DNA from: Sulfonitrofixus sp039714575
Lineage (GTDB): Bacteria; Campylobacterota; Campylobacteria; Campylobacterales; Sulfurimonadaceae
DNA: 64,000 bases
Assembly: GCA_039714575.1 (NCBI GenBank)
Contig: JBDLJE010000001.1
Location: forward strand, 56,276-120,275
Reading direction: 5' to 3'
Shown here: positions 16,487-24,951 of the stretch, in pieces
Layout: the number at the start of each line of letters is the position of its first letter
Numbering within the stretch: the stretch's first letter is position 1
Program-made: the position numbers and the translations under genes
Notes under the pieces: model-generated
What the model was told of the DNA's origin: nothing
Database searches by the model: none
The model's input: only the letters and a program-made list of their open reading frames with translations

Positions 16487-17500
16487 ATGAAACATCTATT
16501 ATTAACATTGGCAGTTGGCGCAACGGTTATGGCTTCGCCATTGGCAAAGCAGGCAAAAGGGGTTGGCCTTGTCGCAATACCGGCAGACCAAAATGCAGTG
16601 ATGGAACTAATTGATAACCCAAAAAACAGATTGACGCCGGAGAAGATAGAGTTGGGTAAAAAACTTTACTTTGATCCACGTCTCTCTAAAAGCGGTCTTA
16701 TCAGTTGTAACTTCTGTCACAACCTTGCTGAAGGTGGAGACGACGGTGTTAGTGCAGCTATCGGACATGGTTGGACAGCAAACCCGCATCATCTAAACTC
16801 ACCGACTGTTTATAATGCAGTGTTCGCGCAGAAACAGTTCTGGGACGGGCGCAGTCCTGACCTGGAAGATCAGGCAAAAGGACCGGCATTGGCACCGCCT
16901 GAGATGGCAGCGACAGAAGAGCACATCGAAAAAGTGGTTACTTCGATGCCAGAGTATGTAGCAGCATTTAAAAAAGCGTACGGCAAAGATGTAAAGATCA
17001 CTTTTACATCTATCACGGACACTATCGGTCTGTTTGAGCGTACGCTTGTAACACCTTCACGCTTTGACGACTACTTGAACGGAGATGAAAAAGCATTGAC
17101 GTCAGCTGAAAAAGCCGGACTTAAAACCTTCATCGATACGGGTTGTACAACATGTCACACCGGTATTGCCGTTGGTGGCGGTATGCAAGGTTTTGCAGTG
17201 ACAGCACCTTATAAGCATGCTAAGGTCGGTGACTTTAAAGGCGATGCGAACGGTCTTGTAAAGACACCGTCACTGCGTAACATTACAGAGACGGCACCGT
17301 ACTTTCACAATGGTGCGATCTGGAGTTTGAAAGAGGCTATTGTAGAGATGGGCCGTATTCAACTTGGTGTTGCCATTAATGACAAAGATGCTGCTTCTAT
17401 CGAGACGTTCTTAAAAGCGCTTGACGGTAGAAAACCTGAAATTTCATTTCCAATGCTGCCGGCCAGCACAGAGAGTACCCCAAAACCAAACGTCAACTAG
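16487..17500 (+). CDS. Di-haem cytochrome c peroxidase
   Basis: 337 residues. Periplasmic: signal peptide MKHLLLTLAVGATVMAS. There are two c-type haem sites, CNFCH at 74-78 and CTTCH at 220-224, matching the electron-transferring and peroxidatic haems of bacterial CcpA/MauG-family peroxidases, which reduce H2O2 with cytochrome c electrons. Further landmarks are LYFDPRLSKSG, PTVYNA and the C-terminal TPSLRNITETAPYFHNG. RBS AGGTAGAGG. It is divergent from the Fur/PerR-type gene. An inverted-repeat element starts at the very next base after the stop. Confidence 0.93.
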   Translation: MKHLLLTLAVGATVMASPLAKQAKGVGLVAIPADQNAVMELIDNPKNRLTPEKIELGKKLYFDPRLSKSGLISCNFCHNLAEGGDDGVSAAIGHGWTANPHHLNSPTVYNAVFAQKQFWDGRSPDLEDQAKGPALAPPEMAATEEHIEKVVTSMPEYVAAFKKAYGKDVKITFTSITDTIGLFERTLVTPSRFDDYLNGDEKALTSAEKAGLKTFIDTGCTTCHTGIAVGGGMQGFAVTAPYKHAKVGDFKGDANGLVKTPSLRNITETAPYFHNGAIWSLKEAIVEMGRIQLGVAINDKDAASIETFLKALDGRKPEISFPMLPASTESTPKPNVN

Positions 17501-17695
17501 AAAAAGTTCCAGCTTCGGCGCATCTTGCGTCCAACTCAGACTCTCCACGCACAGCAGCCCGACTCACGATTTAGTCGTTCGCTGGAGTGAACTGTTGGTT
17601 CTTCTGCGCCTTCGGGTTCACATCCGGCACAACTTGCACCAAATCTGAAACTTTTTACTGTAGAAGAACTTTTTACGATGAGCTTCGCCATCTTT
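17501..17695 (+). repeat. Post-stop inverted-repeat element, copy A
   Basis: Begins at the first base after the ccp stop. Terminal arms are AAAAAGTTCCAG (17501-17512) and CTGAAACTTTTT (17645-17656), complementary at 11 of 12 positions. Inside are blocks shared with the other copies: CTTCGGCGCATCTTGCGTCC near the left and GCACAACTTGCACCAAATCT near the right. A tail at 17665-17695 (AGAACTTTTTACGATGAGCT then TCGCCATCTTT) recurs in copy B. Same orientation as the upstream gene. It fills most of the gap before the small gene at 17760. Confidence 0.8.
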
Positions 17696-17759
17696 CCATT
17701 CCCACAATTTCTACACTATTTTCAATCATACTGACACTATAAAAGAAAAAGGAGTTATT

Positions 17760-17948
17760 ATGAGAGTAGGCTCAATCGAATATCAGACACTGTTAACGAT
17801 AGTAAAAAGGGATCCCAAGATCACTTCGGCTGATGCGATTAAAAGATTGCATCAGTTAAGGACAGACAACACCGTTGTAGAGATCCTCAGCCTTCGAACA
17901 ATAGCTGCTCGCTATCTGAACAACCTTGGGGTTTTTGGCGGGGTCTAG
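17760..17948 (+). CDS. Possible small protein of 62 residues, antisense to the end of the L,D-transpeptidase gene
   Basis: ATG with AAGGAG six bases upstream and a TATAAA-like box about 25 bases upstream. The first ~32 residues are unique sequence; the remainder is read antisense to the last ~93 bases of the transpeptidase gene. The product is charged and helical-looking with no motif I recognise. The good RBS supports it; the antisense tail and lack of a recognised family argue against it. Confidence 0.4.
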   Translation: MRVGSIEYQTLLTIVKRDPKITSADAIKRLHQLRTDNTVVEILSLRTIAARYLNNLGVFGGV

Positions 17949-18566
17949 CCATCTTATGATGGTGTTAAGGTCTTCTTCTTTCATCGCGCTGCAGCCTGCG
18001 GTCGGGGCATCTTCTGACTTGCGGATATGAAAGAAGATACACGAGCCTGCGCCTTTTTTCGCCTTAGTGTTATGCTCGACGACTAGACCCACTTTGTAGA
18101 GATCATCATCTCGTCTCATCCACTCAAAACTTTTTGGATCGTCACTGCTGTTTTTGTCAATGATCTTATTATAATCTTTGGATTGACTGTCATCGACACA
18201 GATAAGCTCTTTGTCCGCTTGAACGTAAGGCATTTTTGTCTCAATTGCCGGAGCATAACCAAAGGCTTTGGAGATCAGAAAGATACCGGCCGGGGCACGC
18301 CCGTCGCCCTCTCTCTTTACAGGTTCATTCGGCTGTGGAGTAAAGCCGCTCTCACCGATTCCCCATGCCAAACCGTTACGGCCAATATTGACAATGATGT
18401 TTTTGTCCACTTGTTTAAAGGTGTTTTGCTGTTTTTCATAACGTGTTAAAACAGCATGTGTGTTATTAAAATCATCACTTACGATCAAGATTAATTGTTC
18501 TGATGCCTGTGCAAAACCGAAGGTTAAAAAAAGAGGTAAAAAAAGCTTTGTAATCTGTTTCATCAT
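17856..18566 (-). CDS. L,D-transpeptidase (YkuD-domain) family protein
   Basis: About 236 residues with a signal peptide (KLFLPLFLTFGFAQAS), so periplasmic. The C-terminal part has FFHIRKSEDAPTAGCSAM, fitting the YkuD catalytic pattern H-x(n)-(S/T)-x-GC with the Cys nucleophile. GRAPAGIFLISKAFGYAP upstream is typical of the ErfK/YbiS/YafK subgroup. Such enzymes make or trim 3-3 peptidoglycan crosslinks or attach proteins. The start is uncertain: the two adjacent ATG codons lack a strong RBS, and a GTG lies three codons upstream. The 3' end overlaps the possible small gene on the other strand. Confidence 0.8.
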   Translation of the reverse strand: MMKQITKLFLPLFLTFGFAQASEQLILIVSDDFNNTHAVLTRYEKQQNTFKQVDKNIIVNIGRNGLAWGIGESGFTPQPNEPVKREGDGRAPAGIFLISKAFGYAPAIETKMPYVQADKELICVDDSQSKDYNKIIDKNSSDDPKSFEWMRRDDDLYKVGLVVEHNTKAKKGAGSCIFFHIRKSEDAPTAGCSAMKEEDLNTIIRWLDPAKNPKVVQIASSYCSKAEDLYNGVVCP

Positions 18567-18689
18567 ATGGTACACTTAATTAAGATTTTATTTTAAGCCT
18601 TTATATTATTAAACATATTTATATATTCGGGCTTTCAATACACTTATTATATCGCTAATTAGGCTTAGGCTATAACAAGGGGAGAGGTT

Positions 18690-19313
18690 ATGAATATCAA
18701 GATCCGTAAAGCAACGGAGAAAGATGCACCGCTTTTGGCACAATCCATGCTGGAGAGTTCACGTTCGGGCAAGAAAAAAGGGGTGTTTGATGTTATCTTT
18801 AATACCACAGACAAAAAAACACTTCTTGAACGTTTAGAGAAGCTAACCACGACACAGACAAAAAGTTTTTGCCATTTCAGTAATTTTCTGGTTGCTACTG
18901 TTGATGGTGTTGATGCCGGTTTTCTTTGCGGTTATGAACCGCGTATTGCTACCTATGAGATCTTTACAAAAGCGATGGGTGAACTCGATTGCGATGGAAG
19001 TTACGAAGATCGACTTTTCTCCTATCGTGAGGTAGAACCGCAGTTTGATAAAAAAACCTTCTTGTTGGACTTTATGGCGGTCAAAGATGAGTTTCATGAG
19101 TTCTCTGTCTTAAAAGAGTTGATACAGAAGAGTCTGCTTACTGCACGTCTTAAAGGTTACCGTATAGTTCAGACCATGGTTGAGATCGGTTCTGTTGAGA
19201 CGATGATGGTCTATAAAAAACTGGGGTTCAGCGAGATTGATGAACGTCGCAGCAAACACTACGAAGAAGAGTACGGCCGTCCCGGTATTGTACGTCTGCA
19301 GATCCACCTTTAG
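18690..19313 (+). CDS. GNAT-family N-acetyltransferase
   Basis: 207 residues. IRKATEKDAPLLAQSM at the start and a C-terminal half with DFMAVKDEFHEFSVLKEL, the acetyl-CoA-side helix and MMVYKKLGFSEIDE are typical of GNAT folds. The acceptor is unknown; conserved spacing next to an antiporter gives no clue. RBS GGAGAGG. Its TAG stop (19311-19313) overlaps the AGGA that serves as RBS of the following antiporter gene, so the two are probably coupled. Confidence 0.75.
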   Translation: MNIKIRKATEKDAPLLAQSMLESSRSGKKKGVFDVIFNTTDKKTLLERLEKLTTTQTKSFCHFSNFLVATVDGVDAGFLCGYEPRIATYEIFTKAMGELDCDGSYEDRLFSYREVEPQFDKKTFLLDFMAVKDEFHEFSVLKELIQKSLLTARLKGYRIVQTMVEIGSVETMMVYKKLGFSEIDERRSKHYEEEYGRPGIVRLQIHL

Positions 19314-19322
19314 GACGCTCCC

Positions 19323-20690
19323 ATAGAATACGGCATCCTCTCTCTTGCAGCTCCTGTCACTGCCATTATTATGGCACTGCTTACCCAACGTGTCTTAGTC
19401 TCACTTTTTGCCGGTATCTTAGTGGGTGAGATCATTATCAACAACTACTCCATCGTCAGTACGCTGCACGCCCTGGTGGACCTTTCAGTTCTGCTTTTTT
19501 CGACACCTTGGATACTGAAGACCTTTGGGTTTATGCTTTTAATGGGTGCGGTCATGCATCTGATGGAACGCTCGGGCGGCGTTAACGGTTTTGTCTATAT
19601 GCTGAGCCATAAACTTGCTGTTGTCAAGTCGGACCGTGCCGCGTTGCTTTTAGTCTATATCATCGGGATAGTGATCTTTATAGAGACCTCTATTACTGTT
19701 TTGATCGCCGGAGCGGTAGGACGGCCGCTTTGTGATGCACACCGTATCTCTCGTGCAAAACTGGCCTATGTCTGTGACTCGACCTCGGCACCTGTAGGTT
19801 CGATCTTGATGTTCAACGGCTACGGCGCACTGATGCTTGGACTTATTACGGCGCAGATGAGTCTGGGGTTTATGGATGGAGAGAGCGTTGAGTGGCTGAT
19901 GCAAGCTGTGATGTTGAACTTTTACTCCATCTTCGCCCTTGTCGTCACCTTTTTTGTGATCTGGTTTACGATCGATATCGGGGCGATGCGACACGCACTT
20001 GTCAAGCATGAGATTAGCCAGATACAAGAGGGTGGACACCCGATGTATATGATCGTTCCTATCTTGTTGATGATAGGCGGGGTCTTTCTCTTTTTGTATA
20101 TTACGGGAGAGGGCAGCATCTTAAAAGGAAGCGGCTCCAGTTCGATCTTTTATACCATGGTGATGACCTTGACGCTTATGGGACTTTTCTTTGTACTCAA
20201 AAGAGTGATGCCCCTTAAGACGGTTGTCAAAGAGAGTCTCAAAGGAGTGCGTTCGATGGTAGGGATCACACTGATCCTCTTTTTTGCCTTTGCTATAGGG
20301 CAGGTAACAAGTGATATGCACACGGGGATATACCTGGCCTCTTATGTCAATGCTGTCCTGTCACCTGCCTGGTTGGCTGCAGCTGTCTTTTTGCTGGCAG
20401 CGGTCATGTCTTTTTCGACAGGGACAAGCTGGGGTACTTTTAGTATTATGGTGCCGATCGCGATTCCTTTGGCGGCTGCGATGGATGCAAATATGGCACT
20501 GGTCCTGGGCGCGGTTATCTCCGGCGGGGTCTTTGGTGACCACTGTTCGCCTATCTCCGACACCACGATCATCTCTTCTATGGCAACAGGCTGTGACCAT
20601 GTCGAGCATGTCAAAACGCAGCTGCCCTATGCGCTCTTTTCAGGGTTTATCGCCTTCACTCTTTTTGTGCTCTTTGGGATGATGGGGTAA
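19323..20690 (+). CDS. NhaC-type Na+/H+ antiporter family membrane protein, apparent ATA start
   Basis: About 455 residues with some 11-12 hydrophobic segments; landmarks include SPVGS-like STSAPVGSILMFNG, FSTGTSWGTFSIMVPIAIPL and GGVFGDHCSPISDTTIISS, characteristic of the NhaC/DUF-type ion transporter superfamily. The first ATG in frame (19371) would cut off half of the first membrane helix and has no RBS. Reading from ATA at 19323 gives IEYGILSLAAPVTAIIMALL, a normal family start, with AGGA seven bases upstream. No ATG, GTG or TTG lies between the GNAT stop and 19371 in this frame. It ends 2 bp before the response regulator. Confidence 0.85.
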   Translation: MEYGILSLAAPVTAIIMALLTQRVLVSLFAGILVGEIIINNYSIVSTLHALVDLSVLLFSTPWILKTFGFMLLMGAVMHLMERSGGVNGFVYMLSHKLAVVKSDRAALLLVYIIGIVIFIETSITVLIAGAVGRPLCDAHRISRAKLAYVCDSTSAPVGSILMFNGYGALMLGLITAQMSLGFMDGESVEWLMQAVMLNFYSIFALVVTFFVIWFTIDIGAMRHALVKHEISQIQEGGHPMYMIVPILLMIGGVFLFLYITGEGSILKGSGSSSIFYTMVMTLTLMGLFFVLKRVMPLKTVVKESLKGVRSMVGITLILFFAFAIGQVTSDMHTGIYLASYVNAVLSPAWLAAAVFLLAAVMSFSTGTSWGTFSIMVPIAIPLAAAMDANMALVLGAVISGGVFGDHCSPISDTTIISSMATGCDHVEHVKTQLPYALFSGFIAFTLFVLFGMMG

Positions 20691-20692
20691 AG

Positions 20693-21358
20693 ATGAAAGC
20701 AAAACTGCTTCTGCTTGAGGATGAGAGTGCACTCAATGAGACTATTACCGAGTATTTGCAAGAGCAGGGATATGAGGTGGTTTCGGTCTTTGATGGGGAT
20801 GAGGCGCAGGAGAGAGTCTATGAAACCCCTTTTGACCTGCTGCTTTTGGATGTCAATGTCCCCGGTATAGATGGGTTCAGTCTCTTGAAAGCTGCCCGTG
20901 AAACAGGGACTAAGACACCGGCGATCTTTCTGACCTCACGCAGTGCTCTGGCCGATGTGGAAGATGGGTTTGAGAGCGGGGCGGATGACTATCTCCGTAA
21001 GCCGTTTGCCCTTAAAGAGTTGCTGCTGCGCATTGAAAACCTGCTTAAACGTAATTTTCATCATGACAACACCGATAAAATAGAGTTGGATGACAACCTC
21101 TATTACGATACGGCGACACTGACTCTCTATAAAAATGGTGAGACAGTTACGTTAGGCGATAAAGAGAGCCGTCTGCTTAAACTTTTTATACAGCGCAGAG
21201 GCGAACTGGTCGTCCATGAGGTGATAAGAGAGCAGTTGTGGGGTTTTGATGAAGAGCCAAGCGATGATGCGCTTCGGACCTATATCAAACATCTCCGTCA
21301 GATCTTGGGAAAGGAGCACATTGTCAGTCACAAACGACTCGGGTATCAGTTTCGCTGA
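20693..21358 (+). CDS. OmpR-family response regulator
   Basis: 221 residues. Receiver domain with acidic pair E9-D10, phospho-acceptor Asp53 (LLLDVNVPG) and Lys in RKPF near 103; C-terminal winged-helix DNA-binding domain from about residue 125, with the usual HEVIREQLWGFDEEPSDDALRTYIKHLR. It overlaps the start of the sensor kinase by 38 bp, so they form a pair. The regulon is unknown; the upstream antiporter gene is a possible target. Confidence 0.92.
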   Translation: MKAKLLLLEDESALNETITEYLQEQGYEVVSVFDGDEAQERVYETPFDLLLLDVNVPGIDGFSLLKAARETGTKTPAIFLTSRSALADVEDGFESGADDYLRKPFALKELLLRIENLLKRNFHHDNTDKIELDDNLYYDTATLTLYKNGETVTLGDKESRLLKLFIQRRGELVVHEVIREQLWGFDEEPSDDALRTYIKHLRQILGKEHIVSHKRLGYQFR

Positions 21359-22505
21359 AAACAGAACACTTCGCGCCTTTGTCCTTTTGTACGGGGTGAT
21401 GGCCTTTTTGATCTTGGCGCTGATCGGTACCATCTATTATCGTTACTCAAAAGAGCTGATGCTCTCGACCCACCGCCTTTCGATGCAGATCGAAGCGGAG
21501 AGTTATATCCCCAGGGTGATGGCATGGAAAGAGTCCGGGGCCGCACGCGAGACTTTTCCGAAAGATATCGCTTACCATACTGCTGTCTATACCAAAGACG
21601 GGACCTCTGTCGTCTCCTATTTTGACGTACCGCTTAAGCAGTTCGTCCCCGGTATTTATAAAGAAGGCGAACATATTCATTTTCTTATGGCAATGGGCTC
21701 GTATGGGATGAAAGAGATGCTGCTCGTCTTTGAGACTAAAGATGATGCTCTTTGGTTGAGAGCGATGTGGATGAACCTTCTGCTTTACGGCGGCCTGTTG
21801 TTTGCAGCGCTTCTTTCTCTTGGGGTGCTGCTTTCACGTCTTTTTATCCGTCCGATGCGTGAGGCGGTTGTACTGCTGGACAACTTTATTAAAGATACTA
21901 CACATGAGCTCAACACACCGGTGAGCACCATTGTGACCAATGTGGAGACGATCGATCAAAGTGTACTTGATGAAAAGACACTCAAAAAGATCCGGCGTAT
22001 AGATATCTCTGCCAAAACAATTGCTTCGATCTATGAAGACCTTACCTATCTTGTTCTACACCATAAGGTTGCTGTGGTGGATGAGCCGTTAGAGGTAAAA
22101 GAAGTCGTACAGGAACGTCTGGCATACTTTAGTGACCACTTCTCTCAAAAGAAGCTTGAGGTGACAGAGCATCTATCGTCATGCCAACTGACCGTTGATC
22201 GAACAAAGATGATCCGAATCATCGACAACCTGCTCTCCAATGCTATCAAATACAACAAGCGCGGCGGTACGATAGAGGTCATTTTAGATGAGTCGAAACT
22301 GCAAGTCAGTGACAGCGGCAGAGGTATAGAGAGTGAAAAACTGGAGCATATCTTTGAGCGTTACAGCCGGTTTGACAAGAGTGTGGGCGGTTTTGGGATA
22401 GGTCTGCATATTGTGGCTTCGATCGTTAAAGAGTACGGATTCAGCGTTGAGGTGATGTCACGCCCCCAAGAGGGGACGGCGATCACTGTTTTTTGGCAGC
22501 AATAA
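21321..22505 (+). CDS. Membrane sensor histidine kinase
   Basis: About 394 residues from TTG 21321, which has AAGGAG four bases upstream; an ORF start at 21246 lies too deep inside the regulator gene. Two membrane helices (about 18-40 and 152-175) flank a ~110-residue periplasmic sensor region. The H-box DTTHELNTPVS (His195), N-box NLLSNAIKYN, G1 DSGRGI and G2 GFGIGLHI follow. It is the cognate kinase of the adjacent OmpR-type regulator. No HAMP domain is evident. The 3' end overlaps the convergent cytochrome gene by 23 bp. Confidence 0.9.
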   Translation: MSVTNDSGISFAENRTLRAFVLLYGVMAFLILALIGTIYYRYSKELMLSTHRLSMQIEAESYIPRVMAWKESGAARETFPKDIAYHTAVYTKDGTSVVSYFDVPLKQFVPGIYKEGEHIHFLMAMGSYGMKEMLLVFETKDDALWLRAMWMNLLLYGGLLFAALLSLGVLLSRLFIRPMREAVVLLDNFIKDTTHELNTPVSTIVTNVETIDQSVLDEKTLKKIRRIDISAKTIASIYEDLTYLVLHHKVAVVDEPLEVKEVVQERLAYFSDHFSQKKLEVTEHLSSCQLTVDRTKMIRIIDNLLSNAIKYNKRGGTIEVILDESKLQVSDSGRGIESEKLEHIFERYSRFDKSVGGFGIGLHIVASIVKEYGFSVEVMSRPQEGTAITVFWQQ

Positions 22506-22776
22506 ACTCTGCAACTGTGTTGATATCATCTTCGCTGTAAGAGGCGACTTGCCCTGTCATCAAGGCTTTCATCGCTCCGCCGTAGCTTCCGTCTTTATAC
22601 CCCTTAAGTGCCGCAACAAGCTCCTCTTTAGACATCTCGTTGATGACTTTGCTTTTGTTAAGAGCGTGTTTTTCACCGGCAGCACCGTGACAAGAGACGC
22701 ATTTTTTATACAGAGCAGCTCCGTCAGCCGCCGCCAAGATTGAGGTGATTCCTAAGATCAGTAGTAAAGTTTTCAT
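22483..22776 (-). CDS. Small monohaem cytochrome c (class I)
   Basis: 97 residues: signal peptide MKTLLLILGITSILAAA, then CVSCH as the single haem-binding site and MKALMTGQVASYSEDDINTVAEFI, whose Met is the probable axial ligand. It resembles the cytochrome c553 electron carriers that feed terminal oxidases or cytochrome c peroxidase in this phylum. AAGGAAAAAGTC precedes ATG 22776; the nine extra codons upstream are not needed. Confidence 0.9.
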   Translation of the reverse strand: MKTLLLILGITSILAAADGAALYKKCVSCHGAAGEKHALNKSKVINEMSKEELVAALKGYKDGSYGGAMKALMTGQVASYSEDDINTVAEFIAAKKQ

Positions 22777-22963
22777 GACTTTTTCCTTTTTTAAAGATGT
22801 CACATTCTAGAGAGTCATTGTGGAGCGATCGTGAAGATATAAAACCGTTTATTTATATGTATAAAAAATGTTCTGTACTCGTAAACAGGGAGCTATTTTT
22901 ACTTTATTTAAAAAACATCGATCTAACTCGATTTCTTTACTTTCATTTTATGCTTACTAAGAG

Positions 22964-22969
22964 TATAAT
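22964..22969 (+). promoter_or_regulatory. -10 element and structured leader of pckA
   Basis: GAGTATAATTGCGCC gives a transcript with a ~105-nt leader. The leader can form two stem-loops: TTCACTTT/AAAGTGAA (23007-23014 with 23030-23037) and TTACAA-TT-TTGTAA (23040-23053), just upstream of the RBS. Apart from these I see nothing in the ~300-bp gap between the cytochrome gene and pckA. Confidence 0.5.
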
Positions 22970-23080
22970 TGCGCCATTAAATTTATAGCTATATGAACGG
23001 TTTTATTTCACTTTTAAGCAAAAGCAAACAAAGTGAAGATTACAATTTTGTAATACTTGTTCAAAGAAGGTACAAAAACG

Positions 23081-24664
23081 ATGAACTCAGCAGAGATTGA
23101 AAAGTTAGGCATCCAGAATATTGGTAAGCTCTTTTACAACTTAAGTTATGACGAACTCATTAAGCACGAACTGGACAACGGTGAGTGTGCTTTGGCTGAC
23201 AATGGTGCAACCATGGTCGACACAGGTATCTTTACAGGTCGTAGTCCCAAAGACAAATATTTTGTAGACCAGGACCCTTCAAAGAAGTATATTGCATGGG
23301 GTGACGTGAACCGAACGATCACACAAGAGAACTTTGAAGAGTTATATAAGATCGGAACAGCGCAGCTTTCAGGCAAAGATCTTTATATCATGGATCTTTT
23401 TACAGGTTCGTCTCCTGCAAGTAAACGCAATGTACGTTTTATCTCTGAGATCGCTTGGCAGGCGCACTTTGTTAAAAACATGTTTATTCGTCCTACCCAA
23501 GCGGAACTAGAAGGCTTCGCACCGGGCTTTACTGTTATCAATGCATGTAAAGCGACTAATGATCGTTACAGAGAGATGGGTCTTAACTCAGAGGTTTTTG
23601 TTATCTTTAATGTTGAAGAGAACGTAGCTGTTATCGGTGGCACATGGTACGGTGGTGAGATGAAGAAGGGTATCTTCTCTATGATGAACTACTGGCTTCC
23701 GCTCGAAGGCAAGATGGCGATGCACTGTTCTGCAAACGTAGGAAAAGATGGCGACACGGCACTCTTTTTCGGTTTAAGCGGAACAGGTAAAACAACACTC
23801 TCTACTGACCCGCATCGCGCTCTTATCGGTGATGATGAGCACGGTTGGGATGATGAAGGTGTTTTCAACTTCGAAGGCGGTTGTTACGCAAAAGTGATCA
23901 ACCTTGATGCTAAGTCAGAGCCGGAGATCTTCGCAGCTATCCGTAAAAATGCACTTCTTGAAAATGTGGTTTATAACGAAAACGGTGCTGTTGATTATGA
24001 AGATGGTTCTAAAACAGAGAACACACGTGTCTCTTACCCTATCGAACACATCGACAACCGTAAAGAAGATCTGATGGCGGGTCACCCTGAAAAGATCATC
24101 TTCTTGACAGCAGATGCATTCGGTATCTTGCCTCCGGTCTCTAAACTCTCTAAAGAGCAGGCGATGTACTACTTCCTAAGTGGCTACACAGCTAAAGTCG
24201 CGGGTACGGAACGTGGCATTACTGAACCTGTCGCGACATTCTCTGCATGTTTTGGTGAGGCATTCTTGCCACTTCATCCAACAGTCTACGCTAAACTTCT
24301 TGGTGAGAAGATTGACAAACACAATGTTGAGGTCTTCTTAGTGAACACAGGCTGGACAGGCGGTGCTTACGGTGTGGGTAAACGTATGAGTATTAAAGAT
24401 ACACGTGCCTGCATCAACGCTATTCTTGACGGAAGCATTAACTCGTCTGAGTTTGATACGACTAAAACATTCCGTCTTCAGGTCCCTAAAACACTTGGCG
24501 ACATCAACCCAAGTCTTCTGAACCCGCGTAATGCATGGGAGGACAAAGCTGAATTCGATGCTAAGCGTGATGAGCTTGCGGGTATGTTTATCAGTAACTT
24601 TAAAAAGTACATGACTGAGGACAGTGAGTTCGACTACTCACAAGCCGGTCCACAAATAGACTAA
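23081..24664 (+). CDS. pckA: Phosphoenolpyruvate carboxykinase (ATP)
   Basis: 527 residues. Interconverts oxaloacetate and PEP with ATP; gluconeogenic in heterotrophs, possibly anaplerotic with a reductive TCA cycle in autotrophic relatives (inference). The kinase P-loop GLSGTGKTTL is at 231-240. GRSPKDKY (53-60) binds oxaloacetate, and LIGDDEHGWDD carries the metal-site Asp. ATG 23081 with AAGAAGG upstream is preferred over a TTG at 23057. The repeat element copy B begins immediately after the TAA. Confidence 0.96.
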   Translation: MNSAEIEKLGIQNIGKLFYNLSYDELIKHELDNGECALADNGATMVDTGIFTGRSPKDKYFVDQDPSKKYIAWGDVNRTITQENFEELYKIGTAQLSGKDLYIMDLFTGSSPASKRNVRFISEIAWQAHFVKNMFIRPTQAELEGFAPGFTVINACKATNDRYREMGLNSEVFVIFNVEENVAVIGGTWYGGEMKKGIFSMMNYWLPLEGKMAMHCSANVGKDGDTALFFGLSGTGKTTLSTDPHRALIGDDEHGWDDEGVFNFEGGCYAKVINLDAKSEPEIFAAIRKNALLENVVYNENGAVDYEDGSKTENTRVSYPIEHIDNRKEDLMAGHPEKIIFLTADAFGILPPVSKLSKEQAMYYFLSGYTAKVAGTERGITEPVATFSACFGEAFLPLHPTVYAKLLGEKIDKHNVEVFLVNTGWTGGAYGVGKRMSIKDTRACINAILDGSINSSEFDTTKTFRLQVPKTLGDINPSLLNPRNAWEDKAEFDAKRDELAGMFISNFKKYMTEDSEFDYSQAGPQID

Positions 24665-24884
24665 AAATTCCAGCTTCGGCGCATCTTGCGTCCAACTCAG
24701 ACACTCTACGCACAATAGTGCTCTATCGGTCTGAGTTAAACACAACCTACACCTGAGATCTGTAAAGAAAAAGCCAACTGCTTGGCTTTTTTAAGATCGG
24801 AACCAAAGCAGATGTACGAAGTACCTGCGACGGGTGATCCACTTTTACCTATGCAAGAACTTTTAGATGAGCTTGCCATCTTTT
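24665..24884 (+). repeat. Post-stop inverted-repeat element, copy B (degenerate right arm, interrupted)
   Basis: Starts at the base after the pckA stop with AAATTCCAGCTTCGGCGCAT and CTTGCGTCCAACTCAGAC, nearly identical to the left part of copy A. The right arm is not recognisable. Instead a terminator-like hairpin with a second repeated element (24768-24833) lies in the middle. The tail AGAACTTTTAGATGAGCT then TGCCATCTTTT (24856-24884) matches the tail of copy A. It looks like an old copy into which another element came or which was rearranged. Confidence 0.65.
24768..24833 (+). terminator. Terminator hairpin plus structured downstream element (family 2, copy 1)
   Basis: AAAAAGCCAA-CTGC-TTGGCTTTTTT (24768-24792) is a classic intrinsic terminator for pckA. 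It is followed by GGAACCAAAG (24799-24808), a small stem GCAG..GTAC-GAA-GTAC..CTGC with a 2-nt AT bulge, and GACGG. The same arrangement recurs at 44862-44939 with different stem bases. Confidence 0.7.
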
Positions 24885-24919
24885 CATAATACATTTCCCA
24901 TCGCAAATCGATTATTAGC

Positions 24920-24925
24920 TATAAT
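24920..24925 (+). promoter_or_regulatory. -10 element of dedA-like gene
   Basis: AGCTATAATTTC, a perfect TATAAT 26 bases upstream of the dedA-like ATG. Confidence 0.55.
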
Positions 24926-24951
24926 TTCAAAAATAAACTATTTGGATCTCT

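Noticed and set aside
19311..19313. GNAT-antiporter fusion by readthrough of the in-frame TAG
   Set aside because: The AGGA overlapping the stop is placed correctly for separate initiation at 19323, and both halves are full-length members of their own families.
22797..22988. 63-residue plus-strand ORF before pckA
   Set aside because: No RBS; it covers the pckA promoter and reads like random AT-rich sequence.
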